Of a DNA stretch of 64,000 nucleotides, positions 13,401 through 24,273 are shown in pieces. Both the position numbers and the translations under genes were made by a program. Source of the DNA: Hippophae tibetana (Eukaryota; Streptophyta; Magnoliopsida; Rosales; Elaeagnaceae); the NCBI GenBank assembly GCA_037013495.1, contig CM072801.1:7922501-7986500 (forward strand). The letters are read 5' to 3'. The notes beneath the pieces were generated by a model that saw only the letters and a list, made by a program, of their open reading frames with translations, was not told the DNA's origin and did no database searches. The first letter of the stretch is position 1. Each line of letters opens with the position of its first letter.

Positions 13401-14200
13401 AAAGTAACTAATTAAATTATAAAAGTAAATGAACCAAGCACTTGTTGGATTCGAACTTTTTTATATATTTCAAAATTAAAACTATTTAGAAATATTTGTT
13501 TAAATACTACACAACAATGAATAAAGGGTTATACGTTTTATGTCAAGATAATTTATAAAAATATTTAAAATATCTATTTAATTATAATTATATTTATATA
13601 ATATACTTAATTTTTGATATAATTATATTATTATTTATACATTTTAAACATAATTATAACTTTAAAAAATACATGTAATTAAAAATATTTTTATCGTTAT
13701 TCATATATTGTGGATATAATTGTAACAAAATAATTTTTTTTAATATTTTTATAATTGTCTCATAATATTAACATAAAATGTAATTAACTTATAAATAAAT
13801 AAGAGATGTGTGATGCTTAGGTCCATTTCTTTGCAAAAATAAAAAAAATACTTTATTTTCTTTATTTTTAGATGATATATTTTCTTATTTTATAAAACAT
13901 ACATATAAATTCAATTTATGGTACATATTTATTATATGTATGTTTAATAAATGATATTTTTTTATTATTTGATAAAATAAAAAATGTTAAATTTATACAT
14001 ATTTATACAGTCATACAACTTATATATTAATAAATGAAAAACTAATTTTAAAAATGATAAAGTAATTCATTTTTTAGATAATTATAGCGCATAAATTATA
14101 TAAGTGATACATGTATAAATTTATTGCATGAATGCATATTTTTTATATATAAAAAAGTATTTTATTCTTTTTAGATTTTTTTAAATTAAATTAAATTTAT
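13401..14200. other. Very AT-rich intergenic DNA
   Basis: Long runs of A/T with no coding potential. It ends at the target-site duplication (gtata, 14201-14205) of the LTR element that starts at 14206. Confidence 0.6.
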
Positions 14201-14205
14201 GTATA

Positions 14206-16339
14206 TATTTGAATATATGGATCGATTATGAGTCCAATCTAACTAACAGTTTGAGTCATCAAACGAGTTAATTTAGGAGGACCTGCCTGTACTCGCGCCC
14301 CTCAACGACACTAGTAGGATGGTCCTAACTTCACGTAGAAGCTTTGATGTTGGAAGGTCGACCCGTAAACCGAGTCATGGTGTGATCGACCTCAAGCTTT
14401 AAATGTGTTTTTTTTACTCTTGTTCCCTTCTGACACGCTGTGATGTTTATCCTCTATGTAATGATATGTGTATATGTAATGCTTTATATAAATAAACCTC
14501 ATAAGAAATTCATGAAGGATGTGTGTTTTAAAAGTTATTTTTTTATAAAGATTTATGTATTGTTCATGATTTTGAATATTATTTATTATTATTCTTTGAG
14601 ATTAACATGTTATATTTTGGAAGTGTTTAAGAAGATGTACTTAGTCTTGAACCATAAAACTCTCTTAAAATGAGAAACATGTAATCCTAAATATGTTCAT
14701 AATTGTGGTAATTAAGAAGGAATATTAATTACCGTGAAAGATTGTCATGTAGATTAAAAATATATTGTAGTTCTATAAATGTTGATGATGGATTATCATT
14801 TAATGACATAAGTATATAAAATGTGTATTTTATGACCTAGCTAGATGAAACATTATATGGGTTGTGTTTTGTGTCATTGATGTTTCCATTGTATCTTTAG
14901 AATCTTAGATATGAGATATGTAGGTTTTTCACATGAGAAGTATATAATGTGATTGCTATTAAAATATTATCTTATGATAGGAATGAAATAGTAGTTCACT
15001 GTGTACAAACTATGCGTAAGAAATCTATATGTTAATATTATCATTGTCCTTCAATTTTGAGTTATGATATTACTAGGGCCCTTGGTAAAGTAGAATTATA
15101 TCGCATGTAATATAACTGATGTAATTATAATTATAATTCACTTGAGAGCCCAAGAAAACGAATATAATGTAAAAATGACACGATCCTATTTTACATATTA
15201 TTCATAATATCGTAATAAGTATATACACAAAATTAGTGGATTGAGTAAATAATTACAATGTCATTTGGAAAACTATAATATAATGATAGAATCTCTTATA
15301 GTTAATAATATAAAATTTTATATTATTGCCAAGATTATATAAGTCCTCTATACGGTCACACCAACTGAAGAGAAACAACAAGTATTTTACATTTCATAAT
15401 GATGTATAAGATAAAATACATGAGATGAAATGCTAAAATAAAATGACATAATATGACATGCTTAAACCATAAATAAGTTTGTGAAGTTATACAAATATTA
15501 TTTGGTATAATGTTTGAATGAATTATAAGAATAATAAAGACATTGTATAATAGAACAATATGAATAATATTATTTGTTCATAAATTAATTTATTAAATCA
15601 ATCACAAGTTGAGATTAAAGATAGCATAATATGGCTAAACAAGACTAGTAATATTTGTATAATTGATTCAAACCTTACACAAAGAATTACCCTAACCCTA
15701 TCCTATTTAAGTAGACATTATTAAGGAAAATGTGAGCCAATATGCTGCCTTCAAAACCCTAGCTAAAATCTGCCATTTTCAGCAACCAAGTTTTTCCTTC
15801 TCCTAGGCCAAAACTTGGAAAGGCTTGCTAAAGGCCAAAACCTAGGTGGTTCAACCCTAGGCCAAAAGTCTCTTATCTCATCTCTTCTTGCTAGGTGGTT
15901 AAATTTAATCCTTGAACTCTACATCCATCTATCTAAGAGGCGTGGTAGTTCGTTGTTTAGGTTCAAGGTAAACCAAGAGGTACTCCCGAAAGAGAGGTGG
16001 TTGCCAAGAGATCTAGAAGGGAAATCGACTTCCCTCTACTCAAGAATTTGACAATCTTTTTAGGTCAATATAATCTTCTTCATCTCTAGCAATAATGTAT
16101 ATGAGATTTGTTTATTTTGTTTAGTACACATTATGTGTTTGTTGAAATGCTTAAGAGAAAATCTTACTTGCAATTGTTATACAGATAAGGTTCTTTGTGT
16201 ATTGAGCCAAATGGTGATAGGAAAATTTTAAATTCTTACCATATAGGCATACACATGAAATCCCAACAATCCATACATTCTACAAAATTCTCTGACTTTT
16301 CTCTGGTTTTTCTCTTTATAAATCGAATCAATCCCAACA
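14206..16339 (+). repeat. 5' LTR of the non-autonomous element, split by a nested insertion
   Basis: Left part 14206-14512 and right part 16274-16339 align with the 3' LTR at 20952-21326; the DNA between them is a separate insertion. Shared landmarks are gagtccaat, gaggacctg, gacacg.tatgatgt and acattctacaaaattct. The first bases read TATTTG instead of the TGTTTG of the 3' LTR, so the left end has decayed and could be off by a few bases. Confidence 0.8.
14513..16268 (+). mobile_element. Solo LTR inserted in the 5' LTR
   Basis: A 1756-bp block starting TGAAGGATG and ending TCCCAACA interrupts the 5' LTR. It is flanked by attca (14508-14512) and atcca (16269-16273), a 5-bp target duplication with one C/T change. 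The TG...CA ends, the absence of internal coding sequence, and a TATA-like cctatttaag near 15700 followed by a leader-like segment fit a solo LTR in plus orientation. The open frame at 15815-16051 inside it is not recognised and is probably chance. Confidence 0.72.
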
Positions 16340-16666
16340 TTTTGACGCCTACCGTGGGGCTACTTAATTAGGAGATTTGGGCTAATGCTAATATCAAAGG
16401 TCCCTAGTTCCACTTTCTTCATCTCTCATCCCGAGCCCATCACCACTCATACCAGAGTCTGAGTCTTAAGAAATCCATATATTCTACAAAATTCTCTAAC
16501 TTCTCTCTAGTTTCTCTCTCTACAAATCAGACTCATACCAACATTTTGGCGCCTATCATGGGATACTTAATTAAAAGACTTGGGTCAATACTAATATCAA
16601 AGTTCCCTAGTTCCACCTTATTCATTTCTCACCCCAGGCTCATCACCACTCACACCAGAGTCTGAG
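16274..16666 (+). repeat. Tandem duplication of the LTR end, primer-binding site and leader
   Basis: A unit of about 200 bp occurs twice. The second copy is 16465-16666. The first copy is 16274-16464 plus the matching LTR bases left of the nested solo LTR (to 14512). Each copy holds the LTR 3' end (attctacaaaattctct), the LTR/primer-binding junction (acattttgacgcctac and acattttggcgcctat) and leader to ccagagtctgag. The second copy lacks the solo LTR and keeps the bridging sequence aagaaatccatatattc. Confidence 0.8.
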
Positions 16667-16679
16667 CTTTGTTCCTCAC

Positions 16680-19600
16680 CCTCATCTTGGGTTTGAGTGG
16701 GCAAGTATTGGGGGATGATCGGGATATTCAGGATCTGGTAGTAGTATTCCCCGATGCACCTATTCTTAGCCTATACCTTGAAGGAGTCTATGACTAAGTC
16801 ATACCTTATCTTGACGCTCGAGGAGAGTTATTCGATCATTACTTCAAGCTTGTGCTTGGCCTTTTCTTGATCTCGGGCATTTTTCTCTTTAGCATCGGCT
16901 ATTGATGAGCAAAATCGACATCGTCGATCCTGCCATTACTTTGTTTTTATATTTATAAAACTCTCGCAAATGCATAAATTATTTCTTAGAAAATGATAAG
17001 TATACTCCCAAGGTCGATCTAAGGAAGGAATATATGTTTAATTTATTATTCAAACTTTTAAAAATGAAATTAAATCCTAAACATCCTGTCACAATATTTT
17101 GGGTTTTATGTTTCTAATCTAATAACATAAAAATAAACATAGATACAGATTTAATAAACATTTATGCAAATTTTATCATTTATAATAGTAGAGTATTTAT
17201 GGATATAATAACTAAGTTAATTATGCTTGCTCATATTATTTAGGTTATTAAAGATATAAATTGATATTTATTGATTCTCTCTTTTTTATATGAATACCAT
17301 TTTTGGTGGGGTTAGATATTATTTGTTAACTAAATAAATCAATTAACACCTATAGGTGAGGTTGATAACTAATTTGGTTAATTAAATTAAATTTTTTTTT
17401 CTAAGAGATTGAAAATGACCATTTAAATGCCACCTTTGTTGGGTTTAGACAGTTTTAACTTTATTCAAGATTTCCAAATTAAACCTAAGATTTTAATTAT
17501 CTGAGTGCTAACTTTCAATTTTTAGAACCACTACTAAAAACATGTTGTCAATACATTTTCAAATAATAATTCTTATAAAAACTTTTGAAATAGAGTTTCA
17601 CTCTTACTATCGTGCGATTGTACCAACAAATAAAATAACACCACTCTAAATCAGACCGGATAACAAAACCTTAAAATCTAATTTTCAGATTTAAGTTTGT
17701 AATGAAAAATAATATATTTCTCTCTAACATTCTTAATATAAAATCTTGAATAAAAACAAAATCAATTCATTTTAGAGATTTTTACCTATTTAATATTTCG
17801 CAAGCATAACAACGTTATTATTATATCATGTTTACAAACAACTAGCAATGTTAAATTTAATCACAGATAAATTAAATATAACATATAAGAATAAAACATA
17901 AAAAAATAACTACAAGAAAATAAAATTCATACAGTACTTTGATGTTATTTCTGTTGTTGGAAAACCTCCAAACGAAATTTGCACTTCCATTTATTGAATC
18001 AAAAAGCAAATAAATTACAAAAACATAATTAGTTCTTCTCAAAAAGAGAAGAACTCTAAAACTAAGAAAAGCTAAAAACTAAGAAATTGAGAGAAAGAAA
18101 GAAAGAAGAAGATATTTTTGAGGTGTGTTTTGATATGAAGAGAATGAGAGTATTTATGGGTTAGGAGAGGAAGAAAAATTGGGTGGAAAAATGATTAAAA
18201 ATGGAGGAAACGAGTAGTAGGTGATGATGACATCATCATTGACATTGTTGGAAGATGGGGCGTAACGACACGCACGGATGGGGCGTTGTGCTGGCACGAC
18301 GCACACGTTACTCAGTACGGCTGGGCGGCTACGTGCACGATTTTTTCCTTTTTGATATTTTTGACCCATTTTGTTCAATTTTTCCATCTTTTTTTACTTT
18401 TCCTCATTAAATTTATGAATATATTTGTGATGTATTACCTCCAGTAATTTTCTTTGAGTCTTTAAGTTACTTTTTTAAGCGAAAATACATGAAAAACAAT
18501 AAAATACCCGTGATTCTAAAAAGGCAGATTTATATAAATATATGATAAAATCATATAAATATATATATTTTAATCAATTAACGTGCATAAAATCATGATA
18601 ATTTTAGTGTTTTTTGAGCACTCATCAGTTACTTTATGCCTATAGGCTTATACCTCAACCTTAGCCTTCTTCTAGGCCTCCTCAAGCTCCTCGAAATTCC
18701 TTGAGTTATCATTCAGCTTGTGTGTGGCCTTAGCCAACAATACATCATTGTTGGTCCAAGTTAAAGTATGACTCTCTTTTTCCATCGTGAGCTCATGCTT
18801 CAAACTCTCCACACCTCGAACCCTGTTCAATTCATGAATGAGTTGGGCTTGAAAACAAGACAAACAATATGAAGTCATTAAAATATTAAAAAAAAGCCCA
18901 AGACTCAACTAGATATAAGGTCAGACTAACACTTGCCTAGTATAGATGGTGACTAAGCACGACCCCAGAGTCCACATCCTTACACATGGCATCAAGTTGT
19001 CTCCCATGTACCATATAGAGGAGCTGGTCCATTTAGTGGTCCAACCTTTTCGGTGACATACTACTATATAAAGCCACTCCCTCAACATCTGTAATCAGGT
19101 CATCGATGACACCTTTCTTCCCTCCTTGAGTCCCACATATGGAGGTTAGGTACTTGTTGACTCGAGTTGACTAGTGTGAAGGTATGTTGATTGAGGACGC
19201 TGGTAAAGGCTCGATGATATTCAAAGGCGTAGGCCTGAGCACAGGCTTATCAATGGTCATCTTCTTTTTCTTTTTTTACAAGTTTGGGGTGACCTTCCAC
19301 TTAGAGAATTTGCTCTTTTTCTTCCCTTTAGAGGAGCTCATCCCTTGGGAGGGAGATGTAGCTTATTAAGAGCTTGTCCCTTGTTTAGGGACTCTACTCT
19401 AAAGCCACATAAATAACTAAAAGGTATTAAACTCCATGTTATCTATAGAGAAAAAGAAAAAAAAAGGTGTTAGTTTTGCAAGCACATGCTAAATGAAGAG
19501 AAAAATATTTGCGGTCTCTAGGAAAATTCACCGTCATCAAGGGTTTATGAATAATCCTATAAAAGGGCTCCACCGAGCCCCACCTTATCAACCCACACTC

Positions 19601-20330
19601 AATAAAGCACTGGGTGTTTGGCAGTTACCTCAATTGAGTCTTCTCGTGTAGATAGTTCTGGATATCATCCAATCATTTCTTGGCCTCGTGGCTCAAGGTC
19701 GTGATAAATGAGCCCATATTTTGTATCACAACCTTGATGTCAACCCAGGTGCTCCTTTTCAGCCTGACATCACTGTCTAGGGTCTCCTATCGGCTAGATA
19801 CATAGAAGAAATACTCTTTTTAGTTCTTCTCATACTCAGGAAGGATCATATTTATACCCCGGTCTTATTTCACAAACATGTAAACCATCATCGTGTTTGT
19901 AGGATTCTACTTTGGTACATATACCTTATTAAACTCAAGCATCTCCAGTTTAACCCCGAGCTCTCTGCATATTAGTGTGGGACAAAGTAGTTACTTGTAC
20001 CCATTTGGCATTAATTGGCTTGATACAATCTGAGTCCTTGCTAAAAATTTCTTTACAAATAGCTACAAAGAAAATTTGACCGCTAGCCACAAATGGCTTC
20101 TTATGAAAGACTGTCCACCTAGTTGGAGATGGATCGTTGTTAGGAGCACCCGACCCGAGGATCATTATCTAAACTGATAAGAGAATTTTGTATGTTCTCT
20201 TTATCATTTCCTCGTCTTGGGGAGATAACTCATTGGTCTTGACCTTAGTTTTCTAACCTTTGGTACGACCTATGTGTTCACTGGTTCCTTTCTTCCTCAT
20301 ATTCTTCCTTCATAACCTCAGGATAGAAAT
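16680..20330 (-). pseudogene. Decayed antisense ORF of the non-autonomous element
   Basis: Read on the minus strand from about 20330 down to 16680, skipping the nested solo LTR, the region gives protein-like stretches broken by stops: 20165-19950 (starts MILGSGAPNNDPSPTRW), a KEYFFYVSS-like patch near 19810, a charged coiled-coil-like segment at 18908-18672 (HELTMEKESH, LAKATHKLND), and past the insertion ADAKEKNARDQEKAKHKLEV near 16900-16850. The order, a folded N-terminal part followed by a charged coiled-coil tail, resembles the antisense ORFs and gypsy-type transposase-like proteins of Tat-group retrotransposons. Similarity is judged by eye and the family is tentative. Confidence 0.5.
16903..18627 (-). 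mobile_element. Solo LTR inserted in the antisense ORF
   Basis: A 1725-bp block has perfect 7-bp inverted ends, TGATGAG (16903-16909) and CTCATCA (18621-18627). The 5-mers beside it, gctat (16898-16902) and gttac (18628-18632), agree at 3 of 5 sites, both differences being C/T transitions, as expected for an aged target duplication. It splits the minus-strand frame: AYRHK-like coding ends at its right side and IADAKEK-like coding resumes at its left. Size and TG...CA ends fit a solo LTR; the strand given is that of the interrupted frame and is a guess. A 77-residue open frame inside (18387-18154) has no recognisable content. Confidence 0.65.
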
Positions 20331-20951
20331 TTGGGTATGAGACATGGTCAACCTAATTGTAGGTACTACTTATAGACGAGACATGAAGGTATAGGGGTGA
20401 GGCTCGGATAGCTCCCCTTTACTCAAGGTACTTTTTTCATTGGTAGATCCCAGAACATCACTTTTTGCCTAGCTTGAGAAAGTGGGATATTGTAGGCTCT
20501 CCCAAAAGGATGAGCCTAAAGTGCACTTTCTATGTATGGTCTTTACAAAATGTCACGAGGCATAAAAATGGTAAGGTAGGAGAAATAGAAATTACCTAGG
20601 GTTGAATTTGAAAGTAAAAAAAAGGAGTAATTCTTTAAATTGACTTGAAAAGAAAGTAGAAATCTGTTAGACTCAAGGAATTTTTCACTTTATAACCCTA
20701 GTAAATAAGCTACATGTTGTAATGATTTTCTTACCACCAAGCTGAGAACTTGTATGGCTTGAGTTGAGATGACAAAGCATTTTTTGTTTGATATGGAAGA
20801 AACGATGAAATAAAGGAAAACCAATGATCCTCCTTATATAGAGGTGCATATTTATCTCTCTAATTAACTTACAAACATTTTAGATTCGTTGCTCGGTTAC
20901 TACTCTTCCACCTTTGTTGAGGACCCGAGTTGACAGAATAAGAGGGTTGAA

Positions 20952-21326
20952 TGTTTGAACATATGTATCGACCTCGAGTCCAATCCAATTAACAATCATT
21001 GTCATTAGATGAGTCAGCTTATGAGGACCTGTTTATGCTTGTGCCATCAATGACACTCATTGGATGGTCCTGCCTACACATAGGAACTTTGGTGTTGGAA
21101 GGATGAATCCAAGACTGAGCCATGATGTGGTTAAACTCAAGTTTTATATGTGTTTTCTTTTACTCTTTTACCCCTCTGACACGTTATGATGTGTACCCCT
21201 ATGTAATCGATACGTGTATATATAATATTCTATATATACATAGACCTCATAAGAGATTGACACATTCTACAAAATTCTTTAACATATCTCTAGATTCACT
21301 CACTGTAAATCGAACTAATCCCAACA
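20952..21326 (+). repeat. 3' LTR of the non-autonomous element
   Basis: Matches the split 5' LTR at 14206-16339 over its whole length. A purine-rich stretch (agaataagaggg) lies just upstream as a probable polypurine tract. A few bases' shift of the left end (TGAATG at 20948) is possible. It ends cccaaca, followed by the atata flank. Confidence 0.8.
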
Positions 21327-21331
21327 ATATA

Positions 21332-22299
21332 TATTTTAAAAAATAAAGAAATATAAAATAAAGTGACTAATATATGCATTTTTTATAAAGTAGTGTGCTT
21401 TTTAAATGTGTAAAGTTTCCCACATAATATAACTTAGGTGAATCCATAAACTTAAAAATCCGAACATTGTATATCATGGAAGAAACGATCACCTTTAAAC
21501 TCAAAACAACCTATCTCTTATTGCACACGCACACAATAAGAGATACGATAACTCAAAAAATTTAACTTAGCCAACTCTTACAATAAGGTTCTCACTATTT
21601 AGTAACAATAATCTACCTTATATTTTATACTCTTTCAAACGTATCATTAATATTGTAACGCAGTAGTGAAAACAAAGTTCAAAATGAATCAAAAAGTTTG
21701 GTAAAAATTTCAAATTCATTAAAAAATTAATGAGTGATGATTTTTATAGCACTTGGTTAGCCACCTCATCAAAGGTGGTGACAAAGGGTAGTGACGAGGG
21801 TGATGTTAAGGTGTTAAAAGAGATATTTTTTCGTTTCTAAAAATGCCGAGTAAAATTCACAAATATCCACACCCAAAACAAACCAAAATCCACCACTCCA
21901 CTCTCAACCTAGCATGCAAACTAAGACACCTAATTGTGTGTGAAAGACTTTCTTTTAATTACAGTGTTTCTAAATGTGTGTGTGCATTACTAATATGTAG
22001 TAATCAATCTCACACAAAAGGAGACAAAACACAAAGTAAAAATAAACCAATTCCGTGTTTTGTAAACAAAAAGCCAACAAATATAGAGAACAACGGGACT
22101 TACAATAACTATATAAACAAGGACAGAGGTAGATGGTTCAACAATGGTAGTAAGCCTTAATGTAAAATTTGGACATTTTGTTGGTTCTTATTAATTTAGG
22201 TTCAATCACTCTTATATTGATGTTACCGATCAAACTAGAGGACCATCTTAACCAAATATGAACCAATATAACAATTCTTAATTTATTTCTCAATTCAAT
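21332..22299. other. AT-rich intergenic DNA
   Basis: No supported gene. The 105-codon open frame at 21843-22160 is Lys/Asn/His-rich and matches nothing I recognise. The right part may be a decayed gag region belonging to the copia remnant that follows. Confidence 0.45.
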
Positions 22300-23290
22300 T
22301 ATTATGGATATAATCCATTGCAATCTTTTAACCCTTACATAACTTCAACATGAATCCATTTTCAACTTCTCATCAAGCCAAATTTACATAGTCAAGTTTT
22401 CCTTATAAACATGTTCCAAATAATGCATTATTCCTTTTATCTCAAAATTTATCTATACCAATATCATACCTTTAATTATCAACACATCTATCCACAACTA
22501 ATACTTCCTACAATACAAACTCAAAATTAGTCCACATGTGTGAAAACATAGGCCAATCAAAATTCAATTCCATAACACACAATAATGTATACAACTGTCC
22601 CAAGTGCATCATTAGGTCCAACCCATTTAAGTGATTCAAGAGCATCACATTATGTCACTTTTGATCCCACTAATCTAGCTATAAAACAAGAGTTTTAGGA
22701 AAATCAATAATTAATTGTGGGAAATGTTGATGGTCTATAAATTGCAAATCTTGGTATGAATATTTTTTTTATACTACTCATAACATAAAGTTCTATCTCA
22801 AAAACATTCTTCATGTGCCTCATGGTACTAAAAATCTACTTAATGTATCACAATTTACTAAATACAATTTTGTTTATATGAAATTTTATTATGAGTCTTG
22901 TTTTGTAAAGGAAAAGCTCACGGGTCAAATGTTTCTACAAGCAAAGGTTAATTATGAGTTGTATTCTTTCCAATTATCATTGGATTCTAGAAGGAATAAG
23001 GATGTGTTAAGAGCTAGATAAGTATATAGGGCATAAATTCTTAATTTTGATATATCTTCTCATTTGACAAATTGTGGCATAAATTCTTAACCTACTTTTT
23101 ACTTGGAGTTTCATTTGTGGCATAAATGATTAAGTCATACCTAGTGCTTGTAAATGTAATACTTAAATATTTTGATAGACATGTTGATTCTTAAAATATA
23201 CAAACTGATGTTTGCTCAGCCTGTCAAATGGATAAGAGTTACCATTTGTTAGTTCAATGAATAAAAGTACAGTTTCAATTGAAATGATAC
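22300..23290 (+). pseudogene. Ty1/copia gag-pol remnant (protease and pre-integrase)
   Basis: Scattered frames give a copia protease core (DSRASHYVTFDP near 22640, normally DSGAxxHxT), then the pre-integrase region LKNILHVPHGTKNLLNVSQF near 22800 with YELYSFQL near 22955, then integrase zinc-finger remains (CSACQMDKSYHLL near 23215). Many stops and frameshifts. The order on the plus strand is as in copia elements. No LTR can be paired with it. Confidence 0.75.
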
Positions 23291-23329
23291 ATTATAATCT
23301 CAAATAATGTCATCTAATGGCTCTTCATA

Positions 23330-23713
23330 GTGTGTCAATGCAACATTTGAGTGTAAGATTGTTAGGTGATGCAATTGATGTTGAGATATTCAATGACTAC
23401 AGCATAACACATCATGTGTTACGATGATTGTTGAAGTAATAAAACCCTAGCATGTAAATGAGTAATGTGTCAATGCAACATTAAAGTGCAAGATTGTTAA
23501 CATGTGATATAATGTAAACTAGTGACATGCATGTAGATTTGAAATGTAAGATACTAGCATCATAGTGTATGTTAGTAAGCTTAATTCAATTAGAAGATTA
23601 TTAGATCGATTCTCTTAATAAGAAAAATGTATTGACATGAGTGTATATAAAATTAGAAGATTATTAGATTGATTCTCTTCATAAGAAAAATGTATTAGCA
23701 TGAGTGTATATAA
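23330..23713. repeat. Local tandem duplications
   Basis: A 63-bp unit beginning attagaagattattaga is present twice in a row (about 23588-23650 and 23651-23713) with few differences. Just upstream the words gtgtcaatgcaacatt and aagattgtta recur about 135 bp apart (near 23332 and 23467). Non-coding. Confidence 0.65.
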
Positions 23714-24273
23714 AGATGTGAGATGATTTCATATGTTGTACTTTTACTTTTTATACAAAAACTTGTGTCAAATAATATAAGGATTTTAGTAGTTATTTTG
23801 GATCAAATCTCCTTTCAAATTATTTTTTTTATTTTTAATAAAGGTGTGTCATAAATAATATAATAAAATTATAATATTAGGTGTCATGTGAGTAATTTAA
23901 ATTTTTTGATTAAATTTGTTAATTTTTTATCATAATTATTTATTAAAATATATTTTAATAATATAAATTTAAAATTTAAAATAATAATTTTTTTTTTTAC
24001 GTAATATTAGCTAAACCTAATTTAAATTTTGTAGAGGTGAACAAGTGATTCTGATTCAAGGCCTTCATTAATCGGGCCCAAATAGGAAACAAAGCTCCAG
24101 CAGTATAAAGGGCAATAATGGCGCAAAAATCAAATAGAAACGGCTCAAATTTCAAGTCTTTTTCGTTTTCTTTGCTTGATTTCAAGTTGTCTTCGATTTC
24201 GACAATGAATGACTGAACGATCTTTGTCTATGGTTCTGCTCCAAGACCCATTTTCGCAAAAGCCGAAAAGATA
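23714..24273. other. AT-rich region and promoter side of GEN1
   Basis: AT-rich to about 24000, then a less AT-rich stretch that should hold the GEN1 promoter and 5' leader. No clear TATA box can be singled out. Minus-strand open frames here are shadows. Confidence 0.4.

Larger units (their letters stand above)
14206..21326 (+). mobile_element. Non-autonomous LTR retrotransposon, probably Ty3/gypsy-derived, with nested solo LTRs
   Basis: Two related LTRs bound the element: 14206-16339 (373 bp once the nested insertion and its duplicated target are removed) and 20952-21326 (375 bp). Flanking 5-mers gtata (14201-14205) and atata (21327-21331) match at 4 of 5 sites. Both LTRs end in cccaaca. After the 5' LTR comes ttttgacgcctaccgtgggg, resembling the region after the LTR in plant gypsy elements of the Tat group. 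Without the nested solo LTR, about 2.9 kb of internal sequence remains, with no gag, protease, RT or integrase on the plus strand and only a decayed minus-strand frame. It must have depended on an autonomous relative. Lineage is inferred from the primer-binding region and antisense frame. Confidence 0.82.

Noticed and set aside
15815-16051. 78-codon frame in the first nested insertion
   Set aside because: It sits in the presumed transcribed part of a solo LTR and has no similarity to retroelement or host proteins.
18154-18387. 77-codon minus-strand frame in a less AT-rich patch
   Set aside because: It lies wholly inside the proposed solo LTR and has no protein-like features.
21843-22160. 105-codon open frame, a possible small gene
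   Set aside because: Low-complexity Lys/Asn/His-rich product with no motif; it lies next to copia debris and is best explained by chance or decayed gag.
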